A DNA stretch of 56,620 bases from Candidatus Moraniibacteriota bacterium (GCA_014729795.1 WJJI01000028.1:1-56620); one strand, 5' to 3'; positions 7,522 to 18,045 are shown, numbered from the stretch's first letter. Made by a program: numbers and translations. The notes: generated by a model from the sequence alone, not told the origin.

Positions 7522-8613
7522 TTAATATCGTTTAGATTTTACCCAATCGATAATTTTTTGCTTTTCCGTAGAGGTTAGCTTACTGCCAAAATTATTTTTC
7601 AGTTTATTTTCAATTTCAAATATGACTTGTCGCATTGCTTGAATCGAATCCATATCGCTAAATCTTACAGGCTCCACTTTAAAATTTAGACTCTGTAAAT
7701 GAAACCATTGCTTATTTATCAGTGCTTTAGCTATTACTTGATATTTACCGGGTTTTGTTAGATTAGTTTCAGAAAATTGAAAATGAAGACTTTTGTTGGG
7801 CTTTAACCTTAAATTACGCAAGTATCTAGGTTTTTTTGTTTCAGGCTTTGTTAGATCGGTTATAAATTTATTATTGTTATCATGAACAGCCAAAGCTAAT
7901 TGTTGAATTTGAATGTCTTGTTTACCTGTATTTTTTAATTTAAACTGCGCGTCAAAATTTGATTGCGTCGAATCGGCGCTTAAATTAGCATAAATAGGAT
8001 CGGCTTTTTTCCAAAAATCATAAACTTTCAAATCATTAATCGGGTTTTTCAACACATAGCCGCTAAGTTGCTTAAACAACCAATCTTTATTAATAGCCCA
8101 ACCTGGACAGCTTTTACTAGAATAATCTCGATGAAATTTTATTTTCAAAGTATCGATTTGTAGATACTTCATTAAAATTTTGATCGCCCCTACCGCATTG
8201 TCGTAAGTTTTACCGCTCCATAGTTGATAATCATAGTTCCCAACCACCTCGATCCCGATTGAATAATCCATTAACCGATATAAACTGCTATTTGTATAGC
8301 CTGAAAAAATTCTACCGGTTCGTTTATGTTTCCATAAAGCATTACCTTTGCCAGCGTGAATACCAACTTGATCCATATCTGTAAATAGCCAAATTCCATC
8401 CTCAGCGATAAACAAATGAGGACCTACCGGCCAACCCTTGCTTTCATAAAAACGTTTTAAACCCTGAATTGATTTGCTTCCCTGCCATTGTTCCTTTGTT
8501 GGTTTCCAAGTATGATGAATTACCAACCAGCCGGGTTTAATCTGACCAAAGTCTTTACCGCTGACATAAGCTTCAAATTCCTTGATGGTCAGCTTTTTAT
8601 TTACAATCCGCAT
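7522..8613 (-). CDS. N-acetylmuramoyl-L-alanine amidase (amidase_2/PGRP fold) with C-terminal Ig-like domain
   Basis: This 363-residue protein has an N-terminal amidase_2 domain (about 27-175) with candidate zinc ligands H33 or H34 (VIHHTW), H161 and C169 (FHRDYSSKSCPG), plus the conserved GIEVVGN segment (E122). These enzymes cut the amide bond between N-acetylmuramic acid and L-alanine in peptidoglycan. Residues about 205-315 look like an Ig/CARDB-type beta domain (FKLKNTGKQDIQIQQL), then a short helical tail. No signal peptide is visible, so export is non-classical or the enzyme acts inside the cell. The neighbouring M23 peptidase has a similar two-domain plan. Confidence 0.85.
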   Translation of the reverse strand: MRIVNKKLTIKEFEAYVSGKDFGQIKPGWLVIHHTWKPTKEQWQGSKSIQGLKRFYESKGWPVGPHLFIAEDGIWLFTDMDQVGIHAGKGNALWKHKRTGRIFSGYTNSSLYRLMDYSIGIEVVGNYDYQLWSGKTYDNAVGAIKILMKYLQIDTLKIKFHRDYSSKSCPGWAINKDWLFKQLSGYVLKNPINDLKVYDFWKKADPIYANLSADSTQSNFDAQFKLKNTGKQDIQIQQLALAVHDNNNKFITDLTKPETKKPRYLRNLRLKPNKSLHFQFSETNLTKPGKYQVIAKALINKQWFHLQSLNFKVEPVRFSDMDSIQAMRQVIFEIENKLKNNFGSKLTSTEKQKIIDWVKSKRY

Positions 8614-8902
8614 GTCTTTATAGAATAATTCAAATTAATTTGGGTTCCAATAAAAGGCGATTAGGTAAACCCTGTTTATTTCCACAGCTTAATATGCATT
8701 AACAATCTACCATAATATTAATCTAAAAATTTGTAAAGGAGCCTCTGAAGAAAAGAATGTGATTAAATTACATTTTTTGAAAAAACTTTAAAGCATAATA
8801 ATTTAATTATGTTGAAAAATCATTTCAAAAAATTTGCCAAAAACCAAGATTACAATAATTACTTTTTTTTCAAAGATTCCCTCAGATCAGAGTTTAAAAA
8901 AG

Positions 8903-8986
8903 TGCCGGTGGTCGGATTCGAACCGACACGAACCGAAGTTCACGACATTTTGAGTGTCGCGTGTCTGCCAGTTCCACCACACCGGC
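8903..8986 (-). tRNA. tRNA-Leu, anticodon CAA
   Basis: The reverse complement folds as a tRNA: acceptor GCCGGTG/CACCGGC, D arm GTGGAACTGGCAGACAC, anticodon stem CGACA/TGTCG with loop CTCAAAA (anticodon CAA, positions 8950-8952), a long class II variable arm with a GAAC-TTCG-GTTC hairpin, and T arm GTCGG-TTCGAAT-CCGAC. The discriminator is A; CCA is not encoded. It starts 10 nt after the rmuC stop on the same strand. Confidence 0.97.
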
Positions 8987-8996
8987 TTTCTACTGA

Positions 8997-10106
8997 TTAA
9001 TCTTCCAATTCCGGCTTTTCCAGCTCTCTAACATCAACCTTGCCTCCCGATTTACCCTGACTTATACGGTACACATCTTTATCGATTTTCGCAAATTCTT
9101 TAGCCGAATTATTATAAGCGCCAACCGTTGTCGCTAAATGAACGCCTACTTTTTGAAAATACACCTGGTAATTCTTTAAGTGCCGATCCAATTTTTCAAT
9201 ATTTTTCTTAAAATCTCCAATAGACTCCTTCATTTTTACCAAGCTTAATCCGTGCAAAACCGTTTGCAGGTATGCATAAAAAGAAGTGGGCGAAACTAAA
9301 ATCACCTTTCTTCTGTATGCGTAATCGATTAAATCATCAGCGGTTTGCTTTAACTCGCCTATCTTGGCGTTAAGCAGATCATGATATAAACCCTCGGAGG
9401 GAATAAACATAAAAGCAAAATCAAAAGTGCTTTCTTTGGGTCTTATATACTTGGCGGTCTCATCGATTCTTTTTTTTATGGAAGCGTAAATTTCTTTTTG
9501 TAATCTCTGTTTTTTTTGCGGGTCTACCTCCTCTACCATTTCATTATATTGTCTTAGTGTAAACTTTGAATCAATAGGTAAAATTTTCTTCTTATAAAAA
9601 ATCGCCGCATCCACGATATCTCCATTTTTAAATCGATATTGCATCTTATATCGATCCGGCTCAAAAACATTCTTAAGCATTGATTCTAAATAATACTCCC
9701 CTAAAACCCCTCTCTGCTTTGGGTTGCGTAAAATATTCTCAAGACTTTGCATTTGACCGGCAAAATCCGCGATCTTTTTATTTGTTTGTTCAAATCTTTC
9801 AATTTTACGAGCGGTTTGATCGATTAAATTCCGACTCTCTTTAAATTGCTTTTCAATAGTCTGGGTGGAATTATCAATGCCTTTGCTCAACAAATCGCTA
9901 ATTCGATCCAATCTATTCTGAATTTCATTACGACTTTGACCGGAAAACTTATGCACTTCCTGTCTTAAATCGCTCAATAAAGGCATGATTAATTTGTCTT
10001 GGTTTTTTTTATCTTGTTCCTGTTTAAGCTCTTCAAATTTTCGGTTCACTAAATAAATAATCACAGCAAAACCAAACACAATAAGTATTATTATAATTTT
10101 TTCCAT
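8997..10106 (-). CDS. rmuC: RmuC-family DNA recombination protein
   Basis: This 369-residue protein has an N-terminal membrane anchor (about 3-20), a long coiled coil (about 20-130), and the RmuC domain (GVLGEYYLESML, DAAIFYKKKILPIDSKF, FMFIPSEGLYHDL). The RmuC core belongs to the PD-(D/E)XK-like fold and is linked genetically to limiting inversions and rearrangements. The start codon directly follows the TAA stop of the upstream coiled-coil gene, so the two are probably translationally coupled. tRNA-Leu begins 10 nt after the stop. Confidence 0.92.
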   Translation of the reverse strand: MEKIIIILIVFGFAVIIYLVNRKFEELKQEQDKKNQDKLIMPLLSDLRQEVHKFSGQSRNEIQNRLDRISDLLSKGIDNSTQTIEKQFKESRNLIDQTARKIERFEQTNKKIADFAGQMQSLENILRNPKQRGVLGEYYLESMLKNVFEPDRYKMQYRFKNGDIVDAAIFYKKKILPIDSKFTLRQYNEMVEEVDPQKKQRLQKEIYASIKKRIDETAKYIRPKESTFDFAFMFIPSEGLYHDLLNAKIGELKQTADDLIDYAYRRKVILVSPTSFYAYLQTVLHGLSLVKMKESIGDFKKNIEKLDRHLKNYQVYFQKVGVHLATTVGAYNNSAKEFAKIDKDVYRISQGKSGGKVDVRELEKPELED

Positions 10107-10475
10107 TTAGGTAATCTTAACTTGTTTTAATTTCTTATTTTGTCGCTCTAGCTTAGTCTTTAAAATCTCAATTTTTTTATTAATCTCGCCCACTCGATTG
10201 ACTTTTTCCCGCAATTCAAATTGATCTCTTTTTAATTTGGTTTCCAGCCGACCTAATTTATGTTTAATTGAGACAATTTCTTCTTCTACCTCTTGCACCG
10301 AATCCTGAGCAAATCTAATTTGTAAATCCAAATCCTTTTTTTCATTTTCCAAACCCTGTAACTCGTCTTCAAGGTTTTGAATTGTTGCTTTATAGTTTCT
10401 TATTAAATTTTCTCTTTCTATCCTATGCTCCCGGCGTTCTTTATTGGCTTCATCCTGTTTAAAGTAATCGGTCAT
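10107..10475 (-). CDS. small coiled-coil protein coupled to rmuC
   Basis: This 122-residue protein is almost entirely predicted coiled coil, with heptad-like L/I spacing and alternating K/E/R/Q (LEDELQGLENEKKDLDLQI). No signal peptide, membrane segment or catalytic motif is seen. Its TAA stop is followed immediately by the rmuC ATG, a zero-gap junction that suggests coupled synthesis and a physical or functional partnership with the RmuC coiled coil. Function unknown. Confidence 0.7.
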   Translation of the reverse strand: MTDYFKQDEANKERREHRIERENLIRNYKATIQNLEDELQGLENEKKDLDLQIRFAQDSVQEVEEEIVSIKHKLGRLETKLKRDQFELREKVNRVGEINKKIEILKTKLERQNKKLKQVKIT

Positions 10476-10502
10476 GATAAATAATTATTATTAAATCTAT
10501 TA

Positions 10503-10574
10503 TAAAGCGTATGAAGTAACCGTGACCAAAAACCGCAATATTTTCTCAAAAAATCCGCCAAAAGCGTAAGTCAT
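10503..10574. repeat. palindromic intergenic element, copy B (right half)
   Basis: The segment ends in CCAAAAGCGTAAGTCAT, matching the right end of copy A, and its interior AAAGCG-AT-AAG-CGTGA-CCGC-TTTTCTC aligns with copy F (38001-38114). The left inverted repeat is missing. It lies between dnaE and the coiled-coil gene. Confidence 0.6.
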
Positions 10575-10614
10575 ATTTCCATCTAATTTAATAACTTTAA
10601 AACTTAATCGGTAA

Positions 10615-13600
10615 TCATTGCTTGCCCATGGCATAGCTCTTCAGTTTGTTAAAATTCTCGCCAGCTAATTTGTATTCACCTTGAATTTTAACCTTGATAA
10701 AAACTCCATTATCGGTCTTGATTTTTAGAATAATCTTTCCCCGCCCGGGTTCAAGCCTTTTTAGTTGTTGTTTAATTTTATCAGTCCGCGTCTGCTTTGG
10801 ATCAAATTCAACCACAAACTCCCTAAGCCAATCCGTTTCGGTTTTTCTGCTTTTAATAGCTTCGTCTTTTTGCTTATTGTTGTTTTCTTGTTTTTTAACC
10901 CCGGCTGACATTTGAGCGGTAATCTCTCCCATTCGATTACATAAAAGCTTTAAATTTCCATCCTTGTCATTTAATTTTCCACTCGCCCAAACAACTCGAT
11001 CCTCGGTAATCAAATCATAGTATTTACTAAAAATTTTCGGAAAAATCACTAATTCCATCTTGCTAGATAAGTCTTCAATCTGGACAAACGCCATTTCTTG
11101 ATTATTCTTTGTTAAAATTTTCTTCACGCTGGTAATGATTCCGCCCACGGTTTTATTGGCTTTGCTTAAAGATTTCACCTCTTGACTTGTGTAATCGGTT
11201 TCTAGTTTTTTAATAGAGTCTGTTTTTTGATTTAAATAATTTTCATATTCGCTTAACGGATTTTCGCTAATATAAACACCCAACAATTCCTTCTCCCAAG
11301 CTGCTCTAATTTTTTTATCAATGGTTTGAGTAAAGTCTAATTTTAAATCTTGTCCTTGGGTTTCTTGTTCTTCGCCCCCGCCAAATAAACTGCTCTGACC
11401 TCTTTTTTCAATATCGCGAATTTCTTTTAAGTATTTCAATATTTTATCAATATTTTCAATCACTGCCTCCTGTTTAGCTATACCAGACAAAGCTCCTGAT
11501 TTGGCCAGACTTTCCAAGGATTTCTTATTTAAATCTTTGTCTTTTATTCTTTTTAAAAAATCAACTAGATTTTTAAACTTACCGTTTTTTTTCCTTTCTT
11601 GAATAATGGTTTTGGTTATGTTAGACCCTACGTTTTTAATAGCGCTTAAACCATAGCGAATAAACTGCTGATTCTGCTTGCCCAAAGCTGAAAAACGTTC
11701 ATAACTCTCATTCACATCAGGCGGTAACACTGGTATTTGCATTTTCCGACATTCTTCAATTTCAATCGCGATTCTATCTGTATCTCCCTGTTCGCTGGAA
11801 AGTAAGGCAGCCATAAACTCCACCGGATAATAAGCCTTAAAATAGGCGGTCTGATAACCAATCATGGCATAACAAGCGCTATGAGCCCAATTAAAACCGT
11901 ATCCGGCAAACGGTTTGATAAAATCCCAAATTTTTTCCGCGGTTTTTCCTTTAATTTTATTATTAATACAACCCAAAATAAATTTGTCCCGCTGTTCATC
12001 CATGAGCTTTTTTATTTTTTTGCCCATGGCTTTTCGTAAATAATCAGCCTCTCCGGCGGTAAATCCCGCTAATTGTTTGGCAATTTCCATAACCTGTTCT
12101 TGCACCACAATAATTCCATAAGTTTTTTTTAAAATCGGTTCAAGTTTAGGATGTAGGTAACTAATCTTTCTTTTCCCGTATTTGCCGGCAATATAGTCTG
12201 GAATCCAATCCATTGGTCCGGGCCGGTATAAAGCCACCATGTCAATTAAATCTTGAAAACGAGTAGGCTTGAGCTCGCGCAAGTACCGTTTAAAACCAGC
12301 TGACTCAAACTGAAACACCCCGGTCGTTTCTCCTTTTGCAAACAATTCCAAAGTCTTCTTGTCATCAAGTGGAATTTTATCCAAAGTGTATTCTTGCTTG
12401 TATCTTGCCCGAATAATATCGATTACGTTCTGCAAAATTGTTAAATTTTTTAAACCTAAAAAATCCATTTTCAGTAATCCTAAGGCTTCAATGGCTTTAC
12501 CTTCATATTGACTAACAATCACTTCTTCCTTTTTGGAGCTGTCTCTAATATTTTTCTGCAATGGTACGTAATGATTTAAAGGTTCTTTGGTAATTACCAC
12601 GCCGCAAGCATGAGTTGAGGCGTGTCGAGCAACTCCCTCCAACCTTTTGGCAGTATCCACGATTTTTTTTACGTTTTCATCTTGATCATACATCCTTTTT
12701 AGCTCGCCGGAAATCTCACAAGCCTCCTCCAAAGTGGTCAAAGCCGGAACTTGTTTGGCGATTTTATCGCAAAAATCATAAGCGTAATCCAAAGAGCGAC
12801 CCGCGTCGCGAATAGCGGCTCTAGCCGCCATAGTTCCAAAAGTTATAATTTGCGCCACCTTGTCATGGCCATATTTATTAGCCACGTATTCAATAACTTC
12901 ATCCCGACGATTATCCGCGAAATCTATATCAATATCCGGCATACTGATTCTTTCCGGATTTAAAAACCTCTCAAATAATAATTCAAACTTAATTGGATCA
13001 ATATTGGTAATTCGGGTCAAATACGAAACAATGCTTCCGGCGGCCGAACCTCGACCCGGGCCAACAACAATCTTGTTTTCTTTAGCCCAGTTAACAAAAT
13101 CCGCTACTATTAAAAAATACGAAGCATATCCCATTTTTTTAATAATACCTAGCTCGAAATCCAATCTTTTGTAAACTTCATCGCTGGGTTCATCCCCATA
13201 GCGAAATTTTATCCCCTGCTCACACAATTTTCTCAAATACTGATTTTCATTCTGATCTCCGGGAATTTCTAAATGCGGCAACACAACCTCTCCCATTTTA
13301 GGAGAAAAATTACATTCAGCTGCGATTTTAACTGTATTTTCCAAAGCCTCCGGACAATGTTTAAACAATTCCCACATTTCTTCAACACTTTTCAGGTATA
13401 AATCAAACTCCTTCATCCCTAACCGATTCTTGTCGGTCACTTTTTTATTTTGTTGAATGCACAACAACACATCCTGAATTTCCTTGTCTTGCTTATGGAC
13501 ATAGTGCACGTCACAAGTAGCCACCAATCGCGCTTTAGTTGTTTTGGAAGCCTTAATAAGGGCTTGATTGACCCTTTTTTGGGTTTCTGAATTTTCATGA

Positions 13601-14151
13601 CCCTCTAACTCTAAATAAAAATTATCCCGACCAAAAATTGTTTGATATTCTTTGATAACTTTTTCCAGCTTTTTTTTATTAGTTGAAACCGCGGTTTTGG
13701 GAATCTCGCCCGCCATGCAAGCGCTGGTAGCAATCAAGCCCCGACTGTGCTTTTTTAATAATTGTTTATCGATTCTGGGTTTATAGTAAAAACCCTGCAA
13801 ATGCGCCTTGGAAACCAATTTAATCAAATTTCGATAACCGATTTCATCTTTAGCTAACAACACTAAATGATAGCGTTCTTCATCAACTTTTGGTCGTTTA
13901 TTATTCATACCATTGATTGCTAAATAAACTTCGCAACCAATAATCGGTTTTATTCCGTATTCTTTGGCTTTTTGAAAAAATTCAATAGCGCCGTACATCA
14001 CGCCGTGATCAGTCAAAGCCAAAGCCTTCATTCCCATTTTCTTGGCTTGTTTCAGTAAATCATCAATCTTACCCAAGCCATCTAATAGAGAATAATGGGA
14101 ATGCACATGCAAATGCACAAAATCATTTTTTCTTAATTTAACCTTTTTCAT
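10615..14151 (-). CDS. dnaE: DNA polymerase III alpha subunit (DnaE)
   Basis: This is the 1178-residue replicative polymerase catalytic subunit. The N-terminal PHP domain starts [13 protein letters not shown] and has LTDHGVMYG. The C-family polymerase core carries the catalytic aspartates in PDIDIDFAD, then MDFLGLKNL and [11 protein letters not shown] tandem HhH region follows ([12 protein letters not shown]), and an OB-fold near the C-terminus ([28 protein letters not shown]). It extends the chromosome in the Pol III holoenzyme, whose delta subunit is at 37035-37982. Length is normal for DnaE. No SD is seen. Confidence 0.98.
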   Translation of the reverse strand: MKKVKLRKNDFVHLHVHSHYSLLDGLGKIDDLLKQAKKMGMKALALTDHGVMYGAIEFFQKAKEYGIKPIIGCEVYLAINGMNNKRPKVDEERYHLVLLAKDEIGYRNLIKLVSKAHLQGFYYKPRIDKQLLKKHSRGLIATSACMAGEIPKTAVSTNKKKLEKVIKEYQTIFGRDNFYLELEGHENSETQKRVNQALIKASKTTKARLVATCDVHYVHKQDKEIQDVLLCIQQNKKVTDKNRLGMKEFDLYLKSVEEMWELFKHCPEALENTVKIAAECNFSPKMGEVVLPHLEIPGDQNENQYLRKLCEQGIKFRYGDEPSDEVYKRLDFELGIIKKMGYASYFLIVADFVNWAKENKIVVGPGRGSAAGSIVSYLTRITNIDPIKFELLFERFLNPERISMPDIDIDFADNRRDEVIEYVANKYGHDKVAQIITFGTMAARAAIRDAGRSLDYAYDFCDKIAKQVPALTTLEEACEISGELKRMYDQDENVKKIVDTAKRLEGVARHASTHACGVVITKEPLNHYVPLQKNIRDSSKKEEVIVSQYEGKAIEALGLLKMDFLGLKNLTILQNVIDIIRARYKQEYTLDKIPLDDKKTLELFAKGETTGVFQFESAGFKRYLRELKPTRFQDLIDMVALYRPGPMDWIPDYIAGKYGKRKISYLHPKLEPILKKTYGIIVVQEQVMEIAKQLAGFTAGEADYLRKAMGKKIKKLMDEQRDKFILGCINNKIKGKTAEKIWDFIKPFAGYGFNWAHSACYAMIGYQTAYFKAYYPVEFMAALLSSEQGDTDRIAIEIEECRKMQIPVLPPDVNESYERFSALGKQNQQFIRYGLSAIKNVGSNITKTIIQERKKNGKFKNLVDFLKRIKDKDLNKKSLESLAKSGALSGIAKQEAVIENIDKILKYLKEIRDIEKRGQSSLFGGGEEQETQGQDLKLDFTQTIDKKIRAAWEKELLGVYISENPLSEYENYLNQKTDSIKKLETDYTSQEVKSLSKANKTVGGIITSVKKILTKNNQEMAFVQIEDLSSKMELVIFPKIFSKYYDLITEDRVVWASGKLNDKDGNLKLLCNRMGEITAQMSAGVKKQENNNKQKDEAIKSRKTETDWLREFVVEFDPKQTRTDKIKQQLKRLEPGRGKIILKIKTDNGVFIKVKIQGEYKLAGENFNKLKSYAMGKQ

Positions 14152-14235
14152 TTTTCAATATTTTTTTTGGTCATACCTACTAAAAAATTTATTCAAAGCT
14201 CAAAAATTTTAATTAGGCTTATAAAGCTTATATCG

Positions 14236-14267
14236 TTAAAAATCAAGCCGGTCTTATTTTGCTTGAT
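14236..14267 (-). terminator. intrinsic terminator after the helicase-nuclease gene
   Basis: On the minus strand ATCAAGC pairs with GCTTGAT (14261-14267 and 14242-14248), with a 12-nt loop and a following TTTTT run, starting 3 nt after the helicase stop. It separates that gene from dnaE. A TTGATT-TTATAA pair overlapping its distal side could serve as the dnaE promoter. Confidence 0.55.
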
Positions 14268-14269
14268 CT

Positions 14270-17200
14270 TTAACCCTCTCTCTGACAAATAAAATAATAA
14301 TCGCAATTATCGCACTGTTGCTTCTGCGGATTAGCTTTAAAATTCAAACTTTTGATTTGCTTAATTGCGTACTCTAATTCTTTTTTTAAATTTTCTAAAT
14401 CGTTTTCATTAATAACAAAACTATGCTTTAAAAATTCATCAGAGTCTTTTTTGGGTTTAATAAAATCAATCTCAGCCTGATCAACCTTATAACTAAATTT
14501 TTTATCCAATTGGCTCAATAATTTATAAAAAACCAATTGTCGAAAAAGATCCCCGTTAGAGTTTTTGGTTTTTCCCAAAATCATATTTTTACTTCCGGGT
14601 TGTTTGGTTTTATAATCAACCACCTTAACCAATTCCGATTCTCGATTTTTTCCCATCTTAGAGATTAATTCTATTTTATCAACTTTACCCGACAGCTTAA
14701 CTTCTTGAATATACCTTGCGGTTAAATTTGTTTCCAACGCTATTGGTTTAACAAAACTATCTTGATAATAATTAAAGTAAGCTTCCAAAGATTGGCGGCC
14801 TTCTTGACTGGCCATCTTATAATCGTTTTTTTGCAAAGGTTCTTTTTCCAGGCTTTGTTCAAAACTTTTCAATAAAAGCTCTTTTTCTATTCTACCAGTT
14901 TTCATGAATTTTAAAAAAAACTTTTCCAGAGCTTTATGGACCGCTGTTCCCAGGCTAGCGGTTTTATTTTTAGCTTTTGGTACAAATAAAAGTTTTTCAT
15001 ATTTGTAGCGTCTTGGACAATTTAAAAATAGATTCAGCGAGGTTGGACTCAAACTTAATTTCTTCACGCGCTCTTGTAAAAATTCCTGCTCTTGCTTGTT
15101 TTTCAAGGTTTTAATCTTGGATTTAAGCTCTATTTCTACTCGTTTCAAACTTTGGTCTTCATAACGCTTTAAATCTTTAAATTCTTTAACCTTTTCTTGA
15201 ATTTCTGCGATAAAACGAGAATCTGTTCTTGGCTTGCTTTTGCCGTTTAAAGAGTGGTTTTTATAATTACTTAAAAATAAATATGCTTTAGCTCTGGTCA
15301 TGGCCACATAGGCCAGTCGTCGCTCTTCTTCCAATTTCTGATTAACGCTATCTTTAATTGTCGGCAGCTCCCAGCCCAAATCAAAAAAATAACTACTGTC
15401 TGGAAGTTTCAGTTTGTTATTTACTCGCTTACCATCCCAAACTCCCCGATTCAAACTGGGAATAAAAACTGCTTCAAATTCTTGCCCTTTGGCTTGATGC
15501 GCGGTCATAATTTTTACATCCCGACTAGCCAAGGATAATTTCCTGGCTTTAATTTGGATACTTTCGGCTTTCATCATCTCCAAATCCTTTAAGGCTTGCT
15601 TTAATTTCCATTTTGGGCTGCTTTGGTTTGTCTTTTTTATAAAATTAAATAAGCTGGATATTTTATTTAAAAGCTGTAAATCTTTATTTAATAAAAGTTC
15701 ATTTAAAAAACCCGAGTCGTTTAATATTCTTTCCGCCATCAAAACCGCTGGGGTTTTAGCCGCTAACTTATTCCATTTTAACAATGAGTTAAAAAAATTT
15801 TTTATTTTTTCAAAATCTTCAAAATTTATTTCTGTTGCCTGAATTCCATTCGAATTACTTCCCTTTTGCTGTCTAGAATTTAGCTTAAGATAATAGTCAA
15901 TTAAATTCCTCTTGGTTTTATTGGCCAAATCATTAAATCGATAATAGTCTTGGAGAGAAATCTCAAAGCAAGACATCGACATTGCGGTGTAAACGCTTTG
16001 ATTACTTTTTGGGTTGCTGGCTGCTCTTAATAAATCTAAAAACAGATCAATTTCTTCAGAATCCAATACCGATTTTGAGCTGGAAGTCTCTACTTGTAAA
16101 CCTGCTTTCATTAAATATTCCGCCATTTCTTCCACCTCTTTGTTGGTTCTTAAAATTATCGCGATCTCATTCAAATCAAGTCCTTGTTGTTGTAATTCTT
16201 TAATCTTTTGAGTAATAAAATATTTTTCCACTATCTCATCGCTAAACCGATACAATTGCGCCCGGTTATCTTTTTCTTTGTTAATCTCGGCTGCTTTAAT
16301 TTTATTACTTATTCCCTCTAATTCGTTTGTATTCACCAACCGCTCCTGATTGGAACTAATTAACGCCTGACTGGCTTGGATAATTGCCGGACTGCTTCGA
16401 TAGTTGGTATTGATGTTGATTAATTTTAAATTCTTAAAATGTTTTTTAAAAAAAAGCATATTGGCCAGGTTTGCTCCCTGAAAACGATAAATAGCTTGAT
16501 CATCATCGCCTACCACAAAAATATTAGCTTGTTTTTGTGTCCCCACAATCAAATTCACCAATTTGTTTTGAGCATTGTTGGTGTCCTGATATTCATCCCC
16601 TAAAATATATTTGTATTGGCCCGCTATCTTAAATAAAAAAGCTTGATCTTTTTCCAATGCCTGCAAAACCCATAGAATCATATCTTCATGATCATATAAG
16701 CCGTATTTTTTACATTGTTTTTCATATTGTTCAAAAACTTGCCACAATTCTTGATTCTTTTGCGCTTGCTTTTTTAAATCCCGCCATTTTGCTTTTGGTT
16801 TCAAGGTTTTTTTATTAAGCATTTCTTGCTTTTTGCTTTCTACCTGCTTGACATAATTATCGGTAATTTTTTTAAAAGCTTGACTATCTATACCCTCTTT
16901 TTTTAAAAAAGCGATTTTTTTAATTATCTCTTCTTTATAAAACATCTGGTCAATAAACAACTTCAAATATTTCAAATCCATATCTTTAATAATCTTTTCC
17001 ATCAGCTTAGCCTTGGCTAAATCATCAATATTTTCTAAATTTTTACTTTGTTTAAATAATTCTTGGTTGTTTTGAATTAATTCGTTACAAAAACCATGAA
17101 AAGTATTTATCTGTGCGTCATAGGCGCTTGGACCTAAAAAACTTGTCAGTCTTTCCCGCATCGAGCTTGCTCCGGCCTCACTAAAAGTTAAGGCTAGGAT

Positions 17201-17380
17201 TTCCCGAGGCAAAGCCTTTTTTTGGTAAACAATATTAGCGATCCGTAAACCTAAAACCTGAGTTTTACCCGTACCCGGACCGGCAACTACCATTACCGGA
17301 CCATCGACAATTTCAACTGCTTGACGCTGAGCTTTATTTAAAACTTGAAAATTTTTTTTGAAATTCTCCTTATAATTCAT
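14270..17380 (-). CDS. UvrD/Rep-type helicase fused to an iron-sulphur RecB-like nuclease
   Basis: This 1036-residue superfamily 1 helicase has Walker A GPGTGKT (34-40), Walker B GDEYQDT (near 270), the QAIYRFQGA segment and motif VI VAMTRAKAY (near 690). The last 250 residues form a PD-(D/E)XK nuclease (GTAVHKALEKFF, VVDYKTKQ). One cysteine lies in FLNCPRRYKYE, and CDNCDYYFIC at the end adds C1023, C1026 and C1032, the four-cysteine [4Fe-4S] pattern of AddB/Cas4-type nucleases. It likely resects double-strand ends as a single-chain AdnAB/AddAB analogue. A hairpin terminator follows. Molecular function is sure; the pathway is inferred. Confidence 0.88.
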   Translation of the reverse strand: MNYKENFKKNFQVLNKAQRQAVEIVDGPVMVVAGPGTGKTQVLGLRIANIVYQKKALPREILALTFSEAGASSMRERLTSFLGPSAYDAQINTFHGFCNELIQNNQELFKQSKNLENIDDLAKAKLMEKIIKDMDLKYLKLFIDQMFYKEEIIKKIAFLKKEGIDSQAFKKITDNYVKQVESKKQEMLNKKTLKPKAKWRDLKKQAQKNQELWQVFEQYEKQCKKYGLYDHEDMILWVLQALEKDQAFLFKIAGQYKYILGDEYQDTNNAQNKLVNLIVGTQKQANIFVVGDDDQAIYRFQGANLANMLFFKKHFKNLKLININTNYRSSPAIIQASQALISSNQERLVNTNELEGISNKIKAAEINKEKDNRAQLYRFSDEIVEKYFITQKIKELQQQGLDLNEIAIILRTNKEVEEMAEYLMKAGLQVETSSSKSVLDSEEIDLFLDLLRAASNPKSNQSVYTAMSMSCFEISLQDYYRFNDLANKTKRNLIDYYLKLNSRQQKGSNSNGIQATEINFEDFEKIKNFFNSLLKWNKLAAKTPAVLMAERILNDSGFLNELLLNKDLQLLNKISSLFNFIKKTNQSSPKWKLKQALKDLEMMKAESIQIKARKLSLASRDVKIMTAHQAKGQEFEAVFIPSLNRGVWDGKRVNNKLKLPDSSYFFDLGWELPTIKDSVNQKLEEERRLAYVAMTRAKAYLFLSNYKNHSLNGKSKPRTDSRFIAEIQEKVKEFKDLKRYEDQSLKRVEIELKSKIKTLKNKQEQEFLQERVKKLSLSPTSLNLFLNCPRRYKYEKLLFVPKAKNKTASLGTAVHKALEKFFLKFMKTGRIEKELLLKSFEQSLEKEPLQKNDYKMASQEGRQSLEAYFNYYQDSFVKPIALETNLTARYIQEVKLSGKVDKIELISKMGKNRESELVKVVDYKTKQPGSKNMILGKTKNSNGDLFRQLVFYKLLSQLDKKFSYKVDQAEIDFIKPKKDSDEFLKHSFVINENDLENLKKELEYAIKQIKSLNFKANPQKQQCDNCDYYFICQREG

Positions 17381-17386
17381 AATGTT

Positions 17387-17414
17387 ATTGTGGCTTATTA
17401 AAAAAACTTGTCAA
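17387..17414 (-). promoter_or_regulatory. candidate sigma70 promoter of the helicase-nuclease gene
   Basis: On the minus strand a perfect -35 TTGACA (17409-17414) is followed after 16 nt by CACAAT (17387-17392, 4 of 6 matches). The predicted transcription start falls at or next to the ATG at 17380, so the mRNA may be leaderless. Confidence 0.35.
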
Positions 17415-17457
17415 AAACAATAATATTTTATGTGGCTATTGTCCAATAAAACAATTA

Positions 17458-18045
17458 TTACAGATTGAATCGCTGTTGTTCTCTATTTTCCAGAACTTGA
17501 ATTCTTTGCTCAAGATGAGCGCATCGACTTTGTAAATGTTTCAATTCATTAATGCTTTGCGTGCTATACCCAAAATAAACCATCAAACCCAATCCAACTA
17601 AACCTAAAACCAAGGCCATGCCTCGATAAATCCAAGTAATTAAACCAATGATTTTTGGATATAAATTTAATTCCAAATAACCTGGCTCATTATCATCTTC
17701 AGCCCGGACTGGCTCCTCTTGCGCTTCTTGATCCTGATTAAACCGATGTTTTAAGTTTTCCAAAAAACTTTCAGATTCCTCCCTGGCTCTTTGAATAACA
17801 TTTAATTTTTCCAATTTTTCATCTGTGTTTTGAATCATGTCTAAAATTCCGGCCTTCTCTGCGCTTTTTGCCGCTAAACTCTTATAAACCCCTCCAATAA
17901 ACAAAGCTGAAAGCGCCAAGGCTAAAAAAATCGGAAACAAAAGCATTGGAATTGCAGCCATTATTTTTAAAATTTTACTTCTCAGAAAATATGCCGCGGT
18001 TAAAAACGCGATCACAACCAAAACAATAATTGTAAAAATATTCAT
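17458..18045 (-). CDS. hypothetical membrane protein with C-terminal coiled coil
   Basis: This 195-residue protein has hydrophobic segments at about 4-22 and 30-52, a charged middle region (about 60-125, K/E/D-rich with EEPVRAEDDNEPG), a third membrane segment at about 130-160, and a coiled coil at 165-192 (LKHLQSRCAHLEQRIQVLEN). It lies between the SEDS polymerase gene and the helicase gene on the same strand. I do not recognise a family; a scaffold or envelope role is possible but unsupported. Confidence 0.65.
   Translation of the reverse strand: MNIFTIIVLVVIAFLTAAYFLRSKILKIMAAIPMLLFPIFLALALSALFIGGVYKSLAAKSAEKAGILDMIQNTDEKLEKLNVIQRAREESESFLENLKHRFNQDQEAQEEPVRAEDDNEPGYLELNLYPKIIGLITWIYRGMALVLGLVGLGLMVYFGYSTQSINELKHLQSRCAHLEQRIQVLENREQQRFNL

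Noticed and set aside
8809-9000. 63-codon plus-strand reading frame with VVGFEPTR
   Set aside because: It lies antisense over tRNA-Leu(CAA); this peptide is the usual artefact of translating a tRNA in reverse.
12860-13174. 104-codon plus-strand frame
   Set aside because: Antisense to the conserved catalytic core of dnaE; no independent start signals.
14160-14235. dnaE upstream spacer as another family copy
   Set aside because: A/T-rich with partial symmetry but lacks the TTACGCG end and TTTACCAA signature.
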